A DNA stretch of 64,000 nucleotides from Mixophyes australis (Eukaryota > Chordata > Amphibia > Anura > Limnodynastidae). Below the pieces are notes generated by a model. The model was not told the origin of the DNA, made no database searches, and was given only the letters and a program-made list of their open reading frames with translations. The DNA is taken from positions 44,235,824-44,299,823 of the forward strand of contig JAVHZZ010000009.1 of assembly GCA_036250195.1 (NCBI GenBank). Reading direction: 5' to 3'. Numbering within the stretch: the first letter of the stretch is position 1; the number at the start of each line of letters is the position of its first letter. Made by a program: the position numbers and the translations under genes. This document shows positions 1-10,569 of this stretch, in pieces.

Positions 1-910
1 TGGCTGTTGCTAAGGTTTGGTGAAGATGAGGTACGGACATCTCAGGGGAGGAGAATGTAGAGATAGGGGAGATAAGGTGTTGGAGAGAGGTGGAAAATTG
101 TTGAAGATTAATAGAATTAAGATTTCTGCAGGTATGAGGAGGCTTGATAGAGTTAGACGGTAGAGAGGTTAGAGCAGTGGGAGTGAGCATGTAGCTGATA
201 AAGGTGATCCGCGAGGGGGAAGGGTGTGTTAAGAATGTTAGAAAGTGAGCATGTTCTAGAGAAAACAAGAACAAGGCAATGGCCATCCTGATGAGTAGAT
301 GATTCAATCCACTGGGAGAGGTCAAGTGAGGAGGTTTGAGAGAGTAGTTTGGAAGATGGGTTATCAATGGGGATGTTAAAATCACCCAGGATGAGGGTGG
401 GGATGTCTGAAGATAAGTGGGGGAGCCATGGAGAGAAATCCTCAATAAATTGTTGGTGTGCTCCAGGGGGACGATATATCACAGCAATACGTAGAGAGAA
501 TGGATTAAAAATGCGAATAGCAAAAGATGTGAACGTGAGTGATGGGACATTTGGTAGAACTGTGAACGTGCACTGTGGGGAGAGAGCTAGTCCAACTCCA
601 CCTCCTTGTCTGCCTTCAGGTCTGGAGGTGTGGGTGAGATGGAGGCCACCATGTGAAAGTGCTGCAGGTGAGGCAGTGTCTGATTGCATGAGCCATGTTT
701 CTGTTGCCAGAAGGTTGAGGTTTTTTGAGAGGAAGAAATCATGAATGGAGGTAAGTTTGTTACAAACAGAGCTGCATTCCAGGGCAAATTTAAAGGACTT
801 TGGAAGAGAGGGGAGACAGGTGATGTGTTTGAGGTTTGCTTTAGAGCGGTAGTGTTCTGATGTATGTGTGTGTGAGGAGTGTGGGGGACCTGGATTAGGT
901 GATATATCAC
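1..910 (-). mobile_element. L2-like LINE fragment, endonuclease region
   Basis: Read on the minus strand, two overlapping frames spell the N-terminal part of an L2-type LINE ORF2. Around 900-690 there is a degraded form of the usual opening about NARS, KLP and TETW. Then about 690-160 gives a run with YRPPG and LILGDFNIPID, the D/N-containing core of the apurinic-type endonuclease that nicks target DNA for reverse transcription. A frameshift near 650 and the loss of everything 3' of the endonuclease make it a dead fragment. It runs off the left edge of the window and lies inside a BRCC3 intron. Family assignment is by motif recognition. Confidence 0.8.
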
Positions 911-1348
911 CGGCTAATAGAAGCAGAGAGAGAGAAAGATAGGTAAGGGGATTGTAAGATGTGACTTTTTATTTTCTGGCGACAGGTGGAGACTGTACTT
1001 GTTAGAGATAATAAATAGGACAACAGTTCATGGGTGTTAACTAGAGGTGAGTGGAGTAAGGCAGGTGCAAAGTGGACAAATGTTTGTGTTGGTGGAGGGG
1101 TGAAAGATAATGCCATGAAAAGAGACCAAGAAAAGCAATTTGTTCAACATTTTGATAAAAGAGTAAAAGACTAACAAACCACTAGTGACTACCTAGCCTA
1201 AGTTTATATTGTCTGGCAATGGCAAGTTTTGATGCTACAGTCTGTACATTGTAAATATTGCTATGTGCCTTACCTTGTTGGATCAAATGTATTTTAATAG
1301 CTCTTACTGTGCCCTTATTTCACATATATTACTAACCACATTCAACAG
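911..1348. other. BRCC3 intron sequence, nothing recognised
   Basis: AT-rich intronic sequence between the L2 fragment and the first BRCC3 exon in the window. It ends in a pyrimidine-poor but valid acceptor (CAG at 1346-1348). I see no further coding, repeat or RNA feature. Confidence 0.5.
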
Positions 1349-1480
1349 GTATGAAAGAATAGAAATACCGCTTCATGTGGTCCCTCATGACACCATCAGG
1401 AAAGTTTGTCTGGAGTCAGCTGTGGAGCTTCCCAGAATCCTTTGTCAGGAGGAGCAGGATGCTTACCGCAAAATACACAG
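1349..1480 (+). CDS. brcc3: BRCC3 exon (third from last)
   Basis: 132 nt, entered with one base completing a codon, then 43 codons starting YERIEIP and ending YRKIH, then two bases (AG) that complete a Ser codon in the next exon. Acceptor CAG at 1346-1348, donor GT at 1481. The sequence is the linker after the JAMM domain plus the start of the C-terminal helical region. Confidence 0.93.
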
Positions 1481-4400
1481 GTACTAACTAATACTGAATG
1501 TTTTGGGAAAGAGTATGACAAGAATGCTACTAAATTAAATCTTTTAAACACTTGGAAGATGGATTGTGGAGCGAAAAATGAGAAATCAATTACAATATAG
1601 TTAGTTGATTGGTGTATTATTGGGACCTCACCCTTCCTCATTTGTCCTGGACTCCCCCACGATCATTATGGCATCAAAATCTGCCAGTTCAAGCTGCCCC
1701 AGAATTGTGAGGACTTCAACTGCACCAAACTTCTCCCTGACCCAAAGAGCTGCGGTCTCTCTCTGACCCCAGTATTGGCCTCACACCGCTGTTTCCTTGT
1801 TGGACATCACAAACCACATTTGCCTGGCAAGAATTTAAACTTGCATATGGAAATTGTCGCACCAGTAATAATTTTTGAGACTGTATTTCAGTATAATCAG
1901 TGATTTATTGTAGTTAATGGAGGTTATCTGCTCTTACATTTTTATAGTAAATATTGTTTTATTTCTTTGAGATGCTACTGTAAAAATTAATTAGACATAC
2001 ATTTGTAAAGAGACAGAGTTCGTTAAATGTAGAGCACTTGCAGTCCCATATATTCACATTCAGAGATTCCATTAATTTAAAAAATTACTTTTATCGCTTA
2101 CATATAAAATATTAGACTTAAAATAAGCTAAATAATAACAAAAGCGAAAAAAGTGAATTGAAGTGGTATTTTAAAATACTCGGCATACCTTAAACCCTTT
2201 TGGTATTTGATTCTCACTATAAAAATTCAGGGGTTAAGTGATAACTAAACCTTATTATACATTTATATATTAGCCATATTTGTTTTATTGCAGGGGGGTC
2301 CAACCTTTTAGCTTCCCTGGGCCACATTGGAAGACGACGAGTTGGTTTGGGCCGCACATAAAATACACTAACACTAACGATAGCTGATCATCCAAAAAAC
2401 CATAGAAAACATAGTTAACATATTAAACTTACTTGGAAATGAAGTTAGTGAGATGTTTGACATTGTTTCTGAGCCACCAATGCTTCCATATTTGCTTCAA
2501 TGGAACTTGTTGCAATTCTCAGTGAGTTCTCAAGGTGCTCATCATATAAAGTAAACTGATGGTGTTAGTAAGTTAGGAGAGTGGTGTACTGATTTAGGGG
2601 TATATTTAGTGATTTTGTATTTGAGTAGCATATAAAGTAATTGAGTGGCATTAGCCTTTTTTTATGAACTAATGTGCAGATACCCAATGATATAAGTTTG
2701 TTTCTGATCGATCAGGCTCGACTGTGGCACAGAAGTACTCAGAGGTTAAATGGCACATGATCAGTTCACATCTGAGTAAATGCAGAGGACCAACCCAGAG
2801 GAGTTAATAGTAAAGCACAATGTTAGTGAAGGTAGTTAATTATAATAATAGTAATGTATTTAATACAGTAATTGTCAATTAATTAATTACCTGCTGGCTG
2901 ACATTAAAGGCACCTGCGCTGCTGGAACCGCTCCTCCTAGCATAAGCGCGGCCACGAGTGACGTCAACGCGCCCCCGTGCCGTCATGACATCATCGTGCG
3001 CATGCGCGATGAATGAAAAAAAACACGCCGGCGCTTGTGTGCAGGGCAAACGGGCGGACCGGTCCTGCCGCAAGTTAATCATTTTCTTTACTTTTTATTT
3101 TCCAGGTTTTTTTATCCAATTAACAGCGCTGCCCCTTGCCACAGCTGGGCCGCATTCAAAGACGAGTTGGGCCGCATGCGGCCCGCGGGTTGGACAAGCC
3201 TGTTTTATTGCTATTTATATTGTTTGATAACACTAGTACAATATTATCCTTTAGCTTTCATAATATTTATAAAAGTTTGAGCAAGTGTTTAGAGTAAGAT
3301 GCTCCCAGTTTCCTTCTGATGTTTTATATTGGTTAAAGCCGGGATTAGTTGACTTTATGCTATAAGTAGTTTAGCGATTGTTATGCTATATGTATCAATA
3401 TAATTTGGTTTAAACATCTTACTCAGCATTCATTCATACATGCTAAAGTACAGCTGTGAATTGCTATCTACCTTTGATAGCTCTACTTCCTCTTGGGCTA
3501 ATTGGAGCTTTCCATATAAAACAGCAGGAGATACCTGCCCATGTGTCCGTCCCGCCCCCCCACTCACACACTCACACACACACACTCACACACACACTCT
3601 CACACACACACTCTCACACACACACTCTCACACACACACTCTCACACACACACTCTCACACACACACTCTCACACACACACTCTCACACACACACTCTCA
3701 CACACACACTCTCACACACACACTCTCACACACACACTCTCACACACACACTCTCACACACTCTCACACACTCTCACACACTCTCACACACTCTCACACA
3801 CTCTCACACACTCTCACACACTCTCACACACACACTCTCACACACTCTCACACACACACTCTCACACACTCTCACACACACACTCTCACACACTCTCACA
3901 CACACACTCTCACACACTCTCACACACACACTCTCACACACTCTCACACACACACTCTCACACACTCTCACACACGCAAATCCTCTCATCCCTTCTCTCA
4001 CCTACCTCCCCTTTACCTGTGCACTCTGCAACAAACTCGTATCAACCCAAGACCTTTTCCTGTCCTACTCCTCCTTTCTCCTAGCACTTCCTGAAACCGG
4101 GATCTGCCCCCTCAGACAACACTGTCCCCACTGCACTCTCCTATGGCGGCTTCTCCATCCACACTCCTCGTCTTGGTGACCGTCATGGCAGCGTATTTGG
4201 CATTTCTACAGTCTTATTGCTGTGCCTACAGCATCATTCCACATGAACCCCCACTTGCCTTCTCCTTCGAAGTTCACTCAATTTGGCTGTTTTTTTCTTC
4301 TTCACCTCAGCGTTACTACCATCCCCTAGTCAACCTTGATAACTGTTTGGATGGCTTTGCCACTTGCTTCCTTTTATTCTCTGGGATTTCAATAACCCCA

Positions 4401-7400
4401 TTGACACCCCTACTTTTAGCTACAGTGAATATAAAAAATCTGCACACCCTTACTGAATTTACAGGTGTTTGTGATATAAAATCTAAAAGCAAGATAAGCC
4501 ATGTCTGACCTGTTTTTCACATTTTAATGTGACATTACAACCAAATAAAATTCAAGTGAAAAACAAATAGACAATTTTTAAGAAACGGAAGTAAAAATAA
4601 AAAACTTACAATACCACCTTCAATAAGGGTGTGTAAGCTTTTTAAATCCACTGCAAGTCAAAGGGTAGGTCTTGCTTTTCATACTCCTTGACCTCTCCAT
4701 CACTTTCAACACTGTTGATCACACTCTTCTCTTTGGCACCCTTGACCTTTGTGAAACTGCCCTCCCTTGGTTTGTCTGCTACCATGCAGGTTCCTTCTTC
4801 AGTGTCTCTAATTCTGACTCTTGCACCCATCCTCTTCCTCTCTCTTATCTGTGTCCCCCAAAGCTCTGTACATAGCCCTCCACTCTTCTCTTGCATCTCC
4901 TCTTGAACACTACTCTGGCCTCCACTACCACCTCTACACAGATGACACCCAAATATATATCTTTCCTTCCCCAAATTCTCACCATCTTTACTATCCTGTG
5001 TGTCCAACTGCTTCCCCACTATCTTCACCTGGATTACCCATTGCTTATTCAAATTTAACATGTCTAAATTGGAGCTTTTTTTTTTCCTCTGATGTCACTT
5101 CCCCTCCACAGATCTCCCTCACACTTGACAACATCACTCTCCCCCTGTTACCAATGCAAGCTGCCTTAGGGTCATTCTCTACTCAGGCCTCAGCTTAACT
5201 GCTCACATCCAGTCCTTTTGCAGTCTTGTTGCCTCCTACTCCACAAAGTTGCCCCTTCCTCACTGAGGTAACAAAAACCCTGTGCCACTTGCTCATTATT
5301 TCCTACCTTAACTACTTTACTTTAAACTTACTGACCTTAACCCTTTAAAATCCATCTGCAGTGCTGTGGCTAGACTAATCTTCCTCTCCTGCCGCTTCTC
5401 ATCTGCTGCCCCACTGTATATCCATTCTGGCTCACAAGTCCTTCCAGAGTTCAGTTCAAGCTCCAGTCCCTCACTAGCACATCCCCTCTATCTCTGACCT
5501 CATCATGACATGCACCCCAGCTTAACCACTCCACTCCACCTCAGATCGTCAACTTTTCCAGAACAGCAGAGTTCACCTTTAATGGTGTTGTCTGGTTAGC
5601 ATGTTCAGTTTATCTAGTTTACATCTTGGTCCTTGCCAATGCAACGTCCATTACAGGCGACCTGAGAGCATTTGTTTGCAAAGAGGGTGGCATATGATCA
5701 GCTCACTTGTAAACATATGTGACCATTCCAGGGCTCGCACAGGCTATTTACCCTTGCCAACTGGTGGAGAATATATAAGGGGTAGGCTGATAAAGACTCC
5801 CACACCAAGTGTGGGAGTCTTTGTGTACAGGTACAATACTAGTTTTCTAGTAGCCAACCTTGGGGTATCCGCTTCAGGCTTGATCCTAGCTGGCTCCTTT
5901 CCCATTGCTGCCGGCAATGGATCAGGCTGCGCTTGTCTTGATCTTGGCAGGATTAGTCTTTCCCAGGTTGGTTCCAACTGATATTCAGTTTAAGCACACA
6001 CTATATAGATATATAGCAATGTTATTACTGGGAAAAGAGAGGGGTTTCCGACAGGCTTAACCTTGATTGAACATGTCCACTACCTGACTCTCCGTGACAT
6101 GGGGGATATGGAGAAAAAAAAGGTAAATTATCCCAAGTAGTGCATATATGGGTTGTTAGTGCTGAGAAAAATAGTGTGGTAGCCTAGACAATTGGAGTGC
6201 ATTTTGTCTGTGGTGGCTGTTGGGGAGCCCCTTGATGTATACATTTTTTTGTTTGGGGGGAAAAGTGCAACATTTATGTAAAATGTTATAAATACTTTTA
6301 TTTTTCTTAGTCTTGGACATCTGGATTCTGTAACCAAGATCCATAATGGTTCTGGTAAGTGACAATAATTAATTTAGAGAACATATGAGTGGCAAATAAA
6401 GTATAAAATATCACTAATTTCATTAGTGGTCATTAAATTATTAGTCTTTTGTGCAGAGGGTTTAATTTGATGTGTGTTATGTTGCAGGGCCATAAGTGAC
6501 AGTGGCACAATTGGTTCTCCTGCACGCCAACAAAACATCCAGCCACTTTCACCTTTCCCACTGCTTTTTGTGGAAACATTCAGACTGCCTAACCACTTCT
6601 GTAGTCTCTAGAGCTGCTGACAAACGCTGGTCATATGGGCTGATGGCAGCTCTGTTATCTCCTCGCCACTAAAGGCAAGAATGGGTATAAATACACTGGC
6701 CACCAGCAAATGGGCTTTACGTAGCACACTGGCCATTAGCAAGTGGGCTTTTTACATGTCCACAATATACTGTGTGAAGTGAGTTCACTGTTGCAGTGGG
6801 AGGGGGGACATTGTAGGGTTTAATGTTTGGAATAGTAAATCTGACACTTGCGGTACATTTTTCAAATTTTAGCTTTGTAGCCAAAAACATTTGTCTTTTC
6901 ACATTTCTGTGAAAACAGCTGGAACCTTTCATGTGCATTTAATGGTGAATATCAAACAGATACACACTTGCATTCTAAATCTGTAGAGTTGTGGTCACTT
7001 GTGACACCTGCATGTACCAGAAGTTAGGATATTACCTTTAATGTAAGTTTTTTTTCCTTTTTTACATGTGTTCAGTATTTATTAATGATTTAGTCACCAT
7101 TCTATTATGTATACATAATTTCATGTAACTGAAAATTAAAGTGAAAATAAAATATAAATGTAAACTTCCTTTTTATCTCCTATAGAGCTAATTGATGAGT
7201 CTAGCTCAGGGGTCAGGGAACTTTTTTACCTTTTACCCCAAAATATATTTAGATACGCCGACGTTACCCCCCTTTATTTGAAAGGAAGGAAATCATATAT
7301 TATTAATTATTGGAATTTAAAATTTTATTGAATCTATTAAAAATTTCTTTGAAAGCTTCAACTTCAAAACTTCAGGTTTTGGAGAAATGATGTTGCTTCA

Positions 7401-8067
7401 TTTTTGATACGAGAGCATCAATATTGGGGCATTTTGATGTCAGAGCAATTTGGATACAGTCTTCAGCGTCCAATCGATTTCTCCGCTTTGTTTTTGTTTT
7501 GTTAGAGTGGAAAATCCTTGTTCGCAAACGTAGGTTGTTGCAAAAGGCAGAAACTTTTTGACTGCCTCTTCATGTGCAATTTTGAATGCCTTTGCAGCTG
7601 TTAACATCCAAAAATATGACAGATCTGCTTTGTTTTCAAATGCAATACGTGCTTCATTATTGCATCGAAGCTAAAGAAGTGCCTCTGCCAACCCTTGAGG
7701 CTCTTCTGGTACAACAGCAATTTCACATTTAAAGGGGTCTACAATCCAACTGACAGCATGTAAATCGGCAGCATTAACCCCCATTTGGGGTAACTTACCC
7801 CTGTTCCCTGACCACTGGTCTAGCTCCTCCGGAAAAAACACAGCCACAGTGGATAGGTTAATACTGTGTATATTACATTTGGGTGTACATGTGCTAGATT
7901 TTGTTTTTGTTTTAGTTTTCACCAAGAACCTATGTGGCCAGATGTCGGCAGTTAGTGGACCACTTCTGCAGTGGCTAGAAGACCGTCTGCAACAGAATCG
8001 GCAGCGAGCCCAAGAGCTTGAACAAGAAAAAGAAAAACTAATGCAGGAATTAGACAGTCTAGACTGA
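1349..8067 (+). CDS. brcc3: BRCC3 (BRCC36) 3' portion, three terminal coding exons
   Basis: Three exons (1349-1480, 6311-6354, 7916-8067) join in phase and encode the C-terminus of BRCC36, the JAMM/MPN+ K63-linkage-specific deubiquitinase of the BRCA1-A complex (nucleus) and BRISC (cytoplasm). The joined segment carries strings known from vertebrate BRCC36: ESAVELP, ILCQEEQDAY, HLDSVTKIHNGS, and QMSAVSGPLLQWLEDRL followed by a Glu/Gln/Lys-rich coiled coil ending in a short acidic tail. This C-terminal helix region is the part known to pair with the Abraxas-type partner. The zinc-binding JAMM residues lie in exons left of the window, so catalysis cannot be judged here. All donors and acceptors are GT/AG. 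The introns are rich in transposons. The gene faces MPP1 tail to tail. Confidence 0.95.
1481..2282. other. BRCC3 intron sequence, possible unidentified relic
   Basis: Mostly AT-rich intron. The GC-richer patch at about 1625-1830 stands out. Read on the minus strand it stays open for about 40 codons with ILGQLELADFDAI-like wording, but I cannot assign it to a family. The rest shows nothing recognisable. Confidence 0.35.
2291..3202. mobile_element. hAT-type non-autonomous DNA transposon with 8-bp TSD
   Basis: The ends are inverted repeats: CAGGGGGGTCCAACC at the left and, reversed, CAGGCTTGTCCAACC at the right. They are flanked by a perfect 8-bp target duplication TTTTATTG (2283-2290 and 3203-3210). 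An 8-bp TSD with CAG...CTG-type ends is the mark of hAT elements. The 912-bp body encodes no transposase that I can see. GC content rises sharply toward the right end. It lies in a BRCC3 intron. Confidence 0.9.
3211..3560. other. BRCC3 intron sequence
   Basis: AT-rich intron between a hAT MITE and a microsatellite. Nothing recognised. Confidence 0.5.
3561..3976. repeat. CA/CT-rich microsatellite with higher-order structure
   Basis: About 415 bp of pure CACACT-type repeat. It has three zones: 14-bp units (CTCACACACACACT) to about 3750, then 10-bp units (CTCTCACACA) to about 3830, then alternating 10- and 14-bp units to the end. The long open frames here (His/Thr/Ser or Val/Cys/Glu periodic) are products of the repeat, not genes. 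Confidence 0.95.
3985..5540 (+). mobile_element. L2-like LINE, decayed endonuclease plus reverse transcriptase
   Basis: Plus-strand frames in sequence spell a decayed L2 ORF2. At 4020-4180 there is a degraded TETW/ALSYGGF-like opening. At 4370-4420 there is a broken GDFN-like site, which reads SGISITPL. At 4670-4790 the reverse-transcriptase motif LLDLSITFNTVDHTLL appears, at 4935-4960 the catalytic-box neighbourhood YTDDTQIY, and at 5390-5480 C-terminal text. Several frameshifts and stops separate these blocks, so it cannot be active. It begins next to the CA microsatellite and lies in a BRCC3 intron. Confidence 0.8.
5541..6310. other. BRCC3 intron region with three close hairpins
   Basis: Unassigned sequence. 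It holds a TATA-like stretch (about 5770-5780) and three perfect short inverted repeats within about 190 bp: 14-bp arms at 5792-5822, CCATTGC/GCAATGG near 5904-5922, and GTTGG/CCAAC near 5964-5976. It looks more GC-rich and ordered than its surroundings and could be part of a retroelement leader or LTR, but no family is recognised. The end of the stretch is ordinary intron leading to the acceptor at 6308-6310. Confidence 0.4.
5792..5822. repeat. Perfect 14-bp hairpin with 3-nt loop
   Basis: AAAGACTCCCACAC and its exact reverse complement GTGTGGGAGTCTTT are separated by CAA. It lies about 20 bp after a TATA-like sequence. It is not a known element end that I can name. Confidence 0.85.
6311..6354 (+). 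CDS. brcc3: BRCC3 exon (second from last)
   Basis: 44 nt: one base completing Ser, then LGHLDSVTKIHNGS, then one base carried to the last exon. Acceptor TTCTTAG at 6304-6310, donor GTAAGT at 6355. The wording matches the conserved HLDSVTKIHNGS block of BRCC36. Confidence 0.93.
6355..7198. other. BRCC3 last intron, left part
   Basis: AT-rich intron. A short imperfect duplication (CACTGGCCA, then (C/T)AGCAA(A/G)TGGGCTTT) occurs at about 6696-6755. No element is recognised. Confidence 0.45.
7207..7817 (-). mobile_element. hAT (Charlie/ZBED-like) remnant with transposase C-terminus
   Basis: Inverted ends CAGGGGTCAGGGAAC and GTTCCCTGACCACTG are flanked by a perfect 8-bp TSD GTCTAGCT (7199-7206, 7818-7825). 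On the minus strand, about 7760-7390 decodes to the C-terminal hAT dimerisation region: a W..DPF block, PEEP, then FATTYVCEQGFSTL, then after a frameshift RNRLDAEDCIQIAL. The N-terminal two thirds are deleted, so this is an internally deleted, dead copy. It sits in the last BRCC3 intron with its right end only 98 bp before the final exon. Confidence 0.88.
7400..7770 (-). pseudogene. hAT transposase C-terminal fragment
   Basis: See the hAT element that contains it. The conserved C-terminal signature FATTYVCEQGFSTL is intact, but a frameshift follows it near 7480 and no start region remains. It is similar in wording to the transposase-derived vertebrate ZBED/SCAND3-type proteins. Confidence 0.75.
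7916..8067 (+). CDS. brcc3: BRCC3 terminal coding exon
   Basis: 152 nt from the acceptor TTTTAG (7910-7915) to TGA at 8065-8067. It encodes VFTKNLCGQMSAVSGPLL, then QWLEDRLQQN and a Gln/Glu/Lys coiled coil ending in DSLD. The human protein ends in a very similar way. An upstream in-frame ATG at 7849 is in the intron and is not a start. Confidence 0.95.
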
Positions 8068-8430
8068 TTTTATTTTTAAAAAAAAGTTTCCACTGTGAAG
8101 ATCCCACTTCAGTGCACATGGTAACCAAAGTTGGCTATGGATTCTGAGAATCTAAAAGTACCAAGAGATAGATAGATACATATGTGTGTGTGTATGAGCT
8201 GTGTGCATTATAAAACTCATATTTACTGACTCCATTTTCCCCACCTCTGCTAATGAACAACACCTGCATTTAGTAGTAAATGCAAAAAACCTATGTAATT
8301 TTCAAGTGGTCAACTGTCAATTAGCCATTCTCATTCATTGTTTATTTTTTTTTAAATGCCCCTATACTTCTGTGTAGAATGATATAACATTTGTTCTAAA
8401 GACTTAAAGTGACGCTTCTAATAAAGACCT
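8068..8430 (+). other. brcc3: BRCC3 3' UTR
   Basis: AT-rich sequence from the stop codon to the first good poly(A) signal at 8420-8425. It includes a short GATA/TATG/TG microsatellite near 8168-8194. Confidence 0.7.
8420..8425 (+). promoter_or_regulatory. brcc3: BRCC3 poly(A) signal
   Basis: AATAAA about 350 nt after the stop, followed by a GT-rich downstream element (GTGTGTGTGTGT at about 8443-8455). This is the classical pair for cleavage and polyadenylation. Confidence 0.75.
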
Positions 8431-8639
8431 CTAGAAACATTCGTGTGTGTGTGTGTTTTAAAAATTCTAATGTGGTGCTTAAGTGGAATCTTTAGTCCAC
8501 TTTAATTTATTTTTATGTTATTGAAAAGAGATGCTGAAGATACAATAATGCAGTTTTAAATCAAACTAAATCTTTGATAATCCCTTCTACCGTGTATGTG
8601 GAATAATCGGTTGACTTGTAAGCTTGTGTTATGGCTCAA

Positions 8640-9350
8640 CTGTTGATTCGCAGGGTGCAAGCGTTGTTGAGAACAACTTGATTGCAGCATGTGTTATGAG
8701 AAGTCTTATTGACTAAATTGGCTAACCTTAGCAGTTTGCATGGCCCTGTTTTTACCTGATCAAACGCTCTTCCATCGGATCATATTTAATCTGGTAGGGT
8801 GGAATTCAACTGCTGACCATCGACGTATGTAAAATGACCAGTTTACTTGATAGTGGTGAGGCTTGATCATTCGGCCTGTCTATTAAACCAGATCAAGCCA
8901 TATGTATGCCAGTGATCTCAAAACCATTGACAAAGGGCATATGACAGTGGTAGGGCTAGTCATATGCAGAGGAGTAGATACTACTGGCCCCTGAAGATCA
9001 GAGGTCAGGTGGTAGATAATCTCTGCTGGAGAGTGTATGTAATGATAAGGCAGGATAGAAATTGTATATTAGATTTGAATTAAAGACACTTCCTGTCTAC
9101 CAAGGTGGACTTTACATTAAATATGGGAGCAAAATTGCTAATAGAAAATTATAAGCCATTGAGACTGACCTCGATCATCTATAAAATGTTTAACTATGTC
9201 TGAACAAACCTTCAATGGTTTTTGGAAATTTCCATGATATAATTCATAAAGAGTGGGCATGGTTTTATGGAGGGGTTGGTCTGGACAAAAGACCCTGATT
9301 AGTTTTATTTATGAAGAGGTAAGTTCCAAATAGAATATTGGTAAATACTA
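8640..9350 (+). mobile_element. CR1/Rex-like LINE relic (reverse transcriptase)
   Basis: At about 9150-9330 the plus strand reads a worn version of the LINE reverse-transcriptase text N-Y-x-P-L-x-L-T-S-I-I-x-K followed by SGHGFMEGL and FY-x-E. The stops and substitutions indicate great age. The left limit is uncertain, since 8640-9100 is only weakly protein-like. Confidence 0.5.
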
Positions 9351-9649
9351 GGACTTATGGGAAAACTCATTTTTCTCTTTCCTACCATTGGGGGACACTG
9401 CGAGACATTGGGGGTATAGTAGTGGGTCTAGGAGTTTAGGCACTTATCAACTTCTTTGATCTTCACTCTCCTCCCCTACTATGCTCCTCCTCTCCTGCAG
9501 ATACCTCAGTTTTTTCTAAGTGCCTAGGAGATAGGTCACTGGTATAGGCTCCTGCCTATACCTAGATTAGTTTTTACACATTTCATGTTTTTATTTTCAA
9601 TTCTTTTTCTTCAGGTGCAGAGCGGGACTAGAACTAAAGACCCAGGTGA

Positions 9650-9931
9650 ATGAATAAGACACCAGCTTTGCTCACTCGTGGTCCCAACGTAGGTAAGAAG
9701 CAGCACTGGGCTCACTTGCCCAGCACCTTTGCCGGCAATTCCCCTAGAAACAAGCAAAAGAGGGGGCCAATCCAAACGGAAATACTACCAGGGGCAGCGC
9801 TTGGTCTGTTTGCCACAGAGGAAGATATAGATCTCCTTAGCCCGCAGATAGAAAAGGTCAGGTACGGTCGCTGTCACAGCTCAGAAACGGACAGTATTGA
9901 AGCTGTAGCAGCCTCTCCTCCACATCCGTGA
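9650..9931 (+). pseudogene. DIRS 5' ORF fragment (gag-like position)
   Basis: 93-codon open frame just inside the left terminal repeat, rich in Pro, Lys and Ser. It has no recognised domain. Its position fits the first ORF of a DIRS element. It is truncated relative to any functional gag. Confidence 0.4.
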
Positions 9932-10375
9932 CAACTGCCGGCAAGTCCTCCCTCTGGTCTCCCTAGACAACGAGCAGCGGGGGGACGGAGCAGCGCTCAC
10001 GCTCCTTAGGAGGCAAAGTGACTGCTAGAGAAGGCACACGCAACCTGGGCATAGTTAAATCAGCGTTTCGCAGAAAAGCAGACAGCCATATTACTAAAGG
10101 CAAGTTCGGTGGAGGCAGCCATTGTAGGGGAGGAGTTCAGGGAGGGACTTCTTATCTACCTCCCAGGCATTTCCTGGCGCGGACGGTGGCCATATTGGAC
10201 AAAGATCCTCCAAGGAAACATTGTGGATACGCTGCTGCCCGTCTCTGCCTCTCCTCACCTGGTATTTTTCGGTATAGTTTATATAGATTTACTGTGAAAC
10301 AATTGGGAGCTTGCTTTGTGTTTTGCACAGAGATAGCTATCATACTCTGTGTTGGGGAGATTGGTGTTTGTAACA

Positions 10376-10505
10376 AATTCACCCTAGTCTTTGTGTATGT
10401 TAGGGAATTTAGACTGTAAGCTCCAATGGGGCAGGGACTGATGTGAGTGAGTTCTCTGTACAGCACTGCGGAATTAGTGGCGCTATATAAATAGATGATG
10501 ATGAT
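10376..10505 (+). mobile_element. SINE 3' half
   Basis: Shares with the complete SINE at 56989-57330 the block AGACTGTAAGCTCC...GGGGCAGGGACTG and the tail GGCGCTATATAAAT followed by a (GAT)n run. Only the 3' part is present, inserted in the DIRS element between its 5' region and its reverse transcriptase. Confidence 0.8.
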
Positions 10506-10569
10506 ATATATTGTGCTGTATTATACCTGTGCAAAATGTAATTGTAAATTATATGTTGAACAGCCGACC

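Noticed and set aside
3440..4179. Three long overlapping open frames (His/Thr/Ser-rich) on the plus strand
   Set aside because: They are translations of a CA/CT microsatellite; the composition is fixed by the repeat, and the adjoining part is an L2 relic.
7849..8067. ATG at 7849 as a start of a small separate gene
   Set aside because: The ATG is intronic; the conserved part begins after the acceptor at 7915 and is the last BRCC3 exon.
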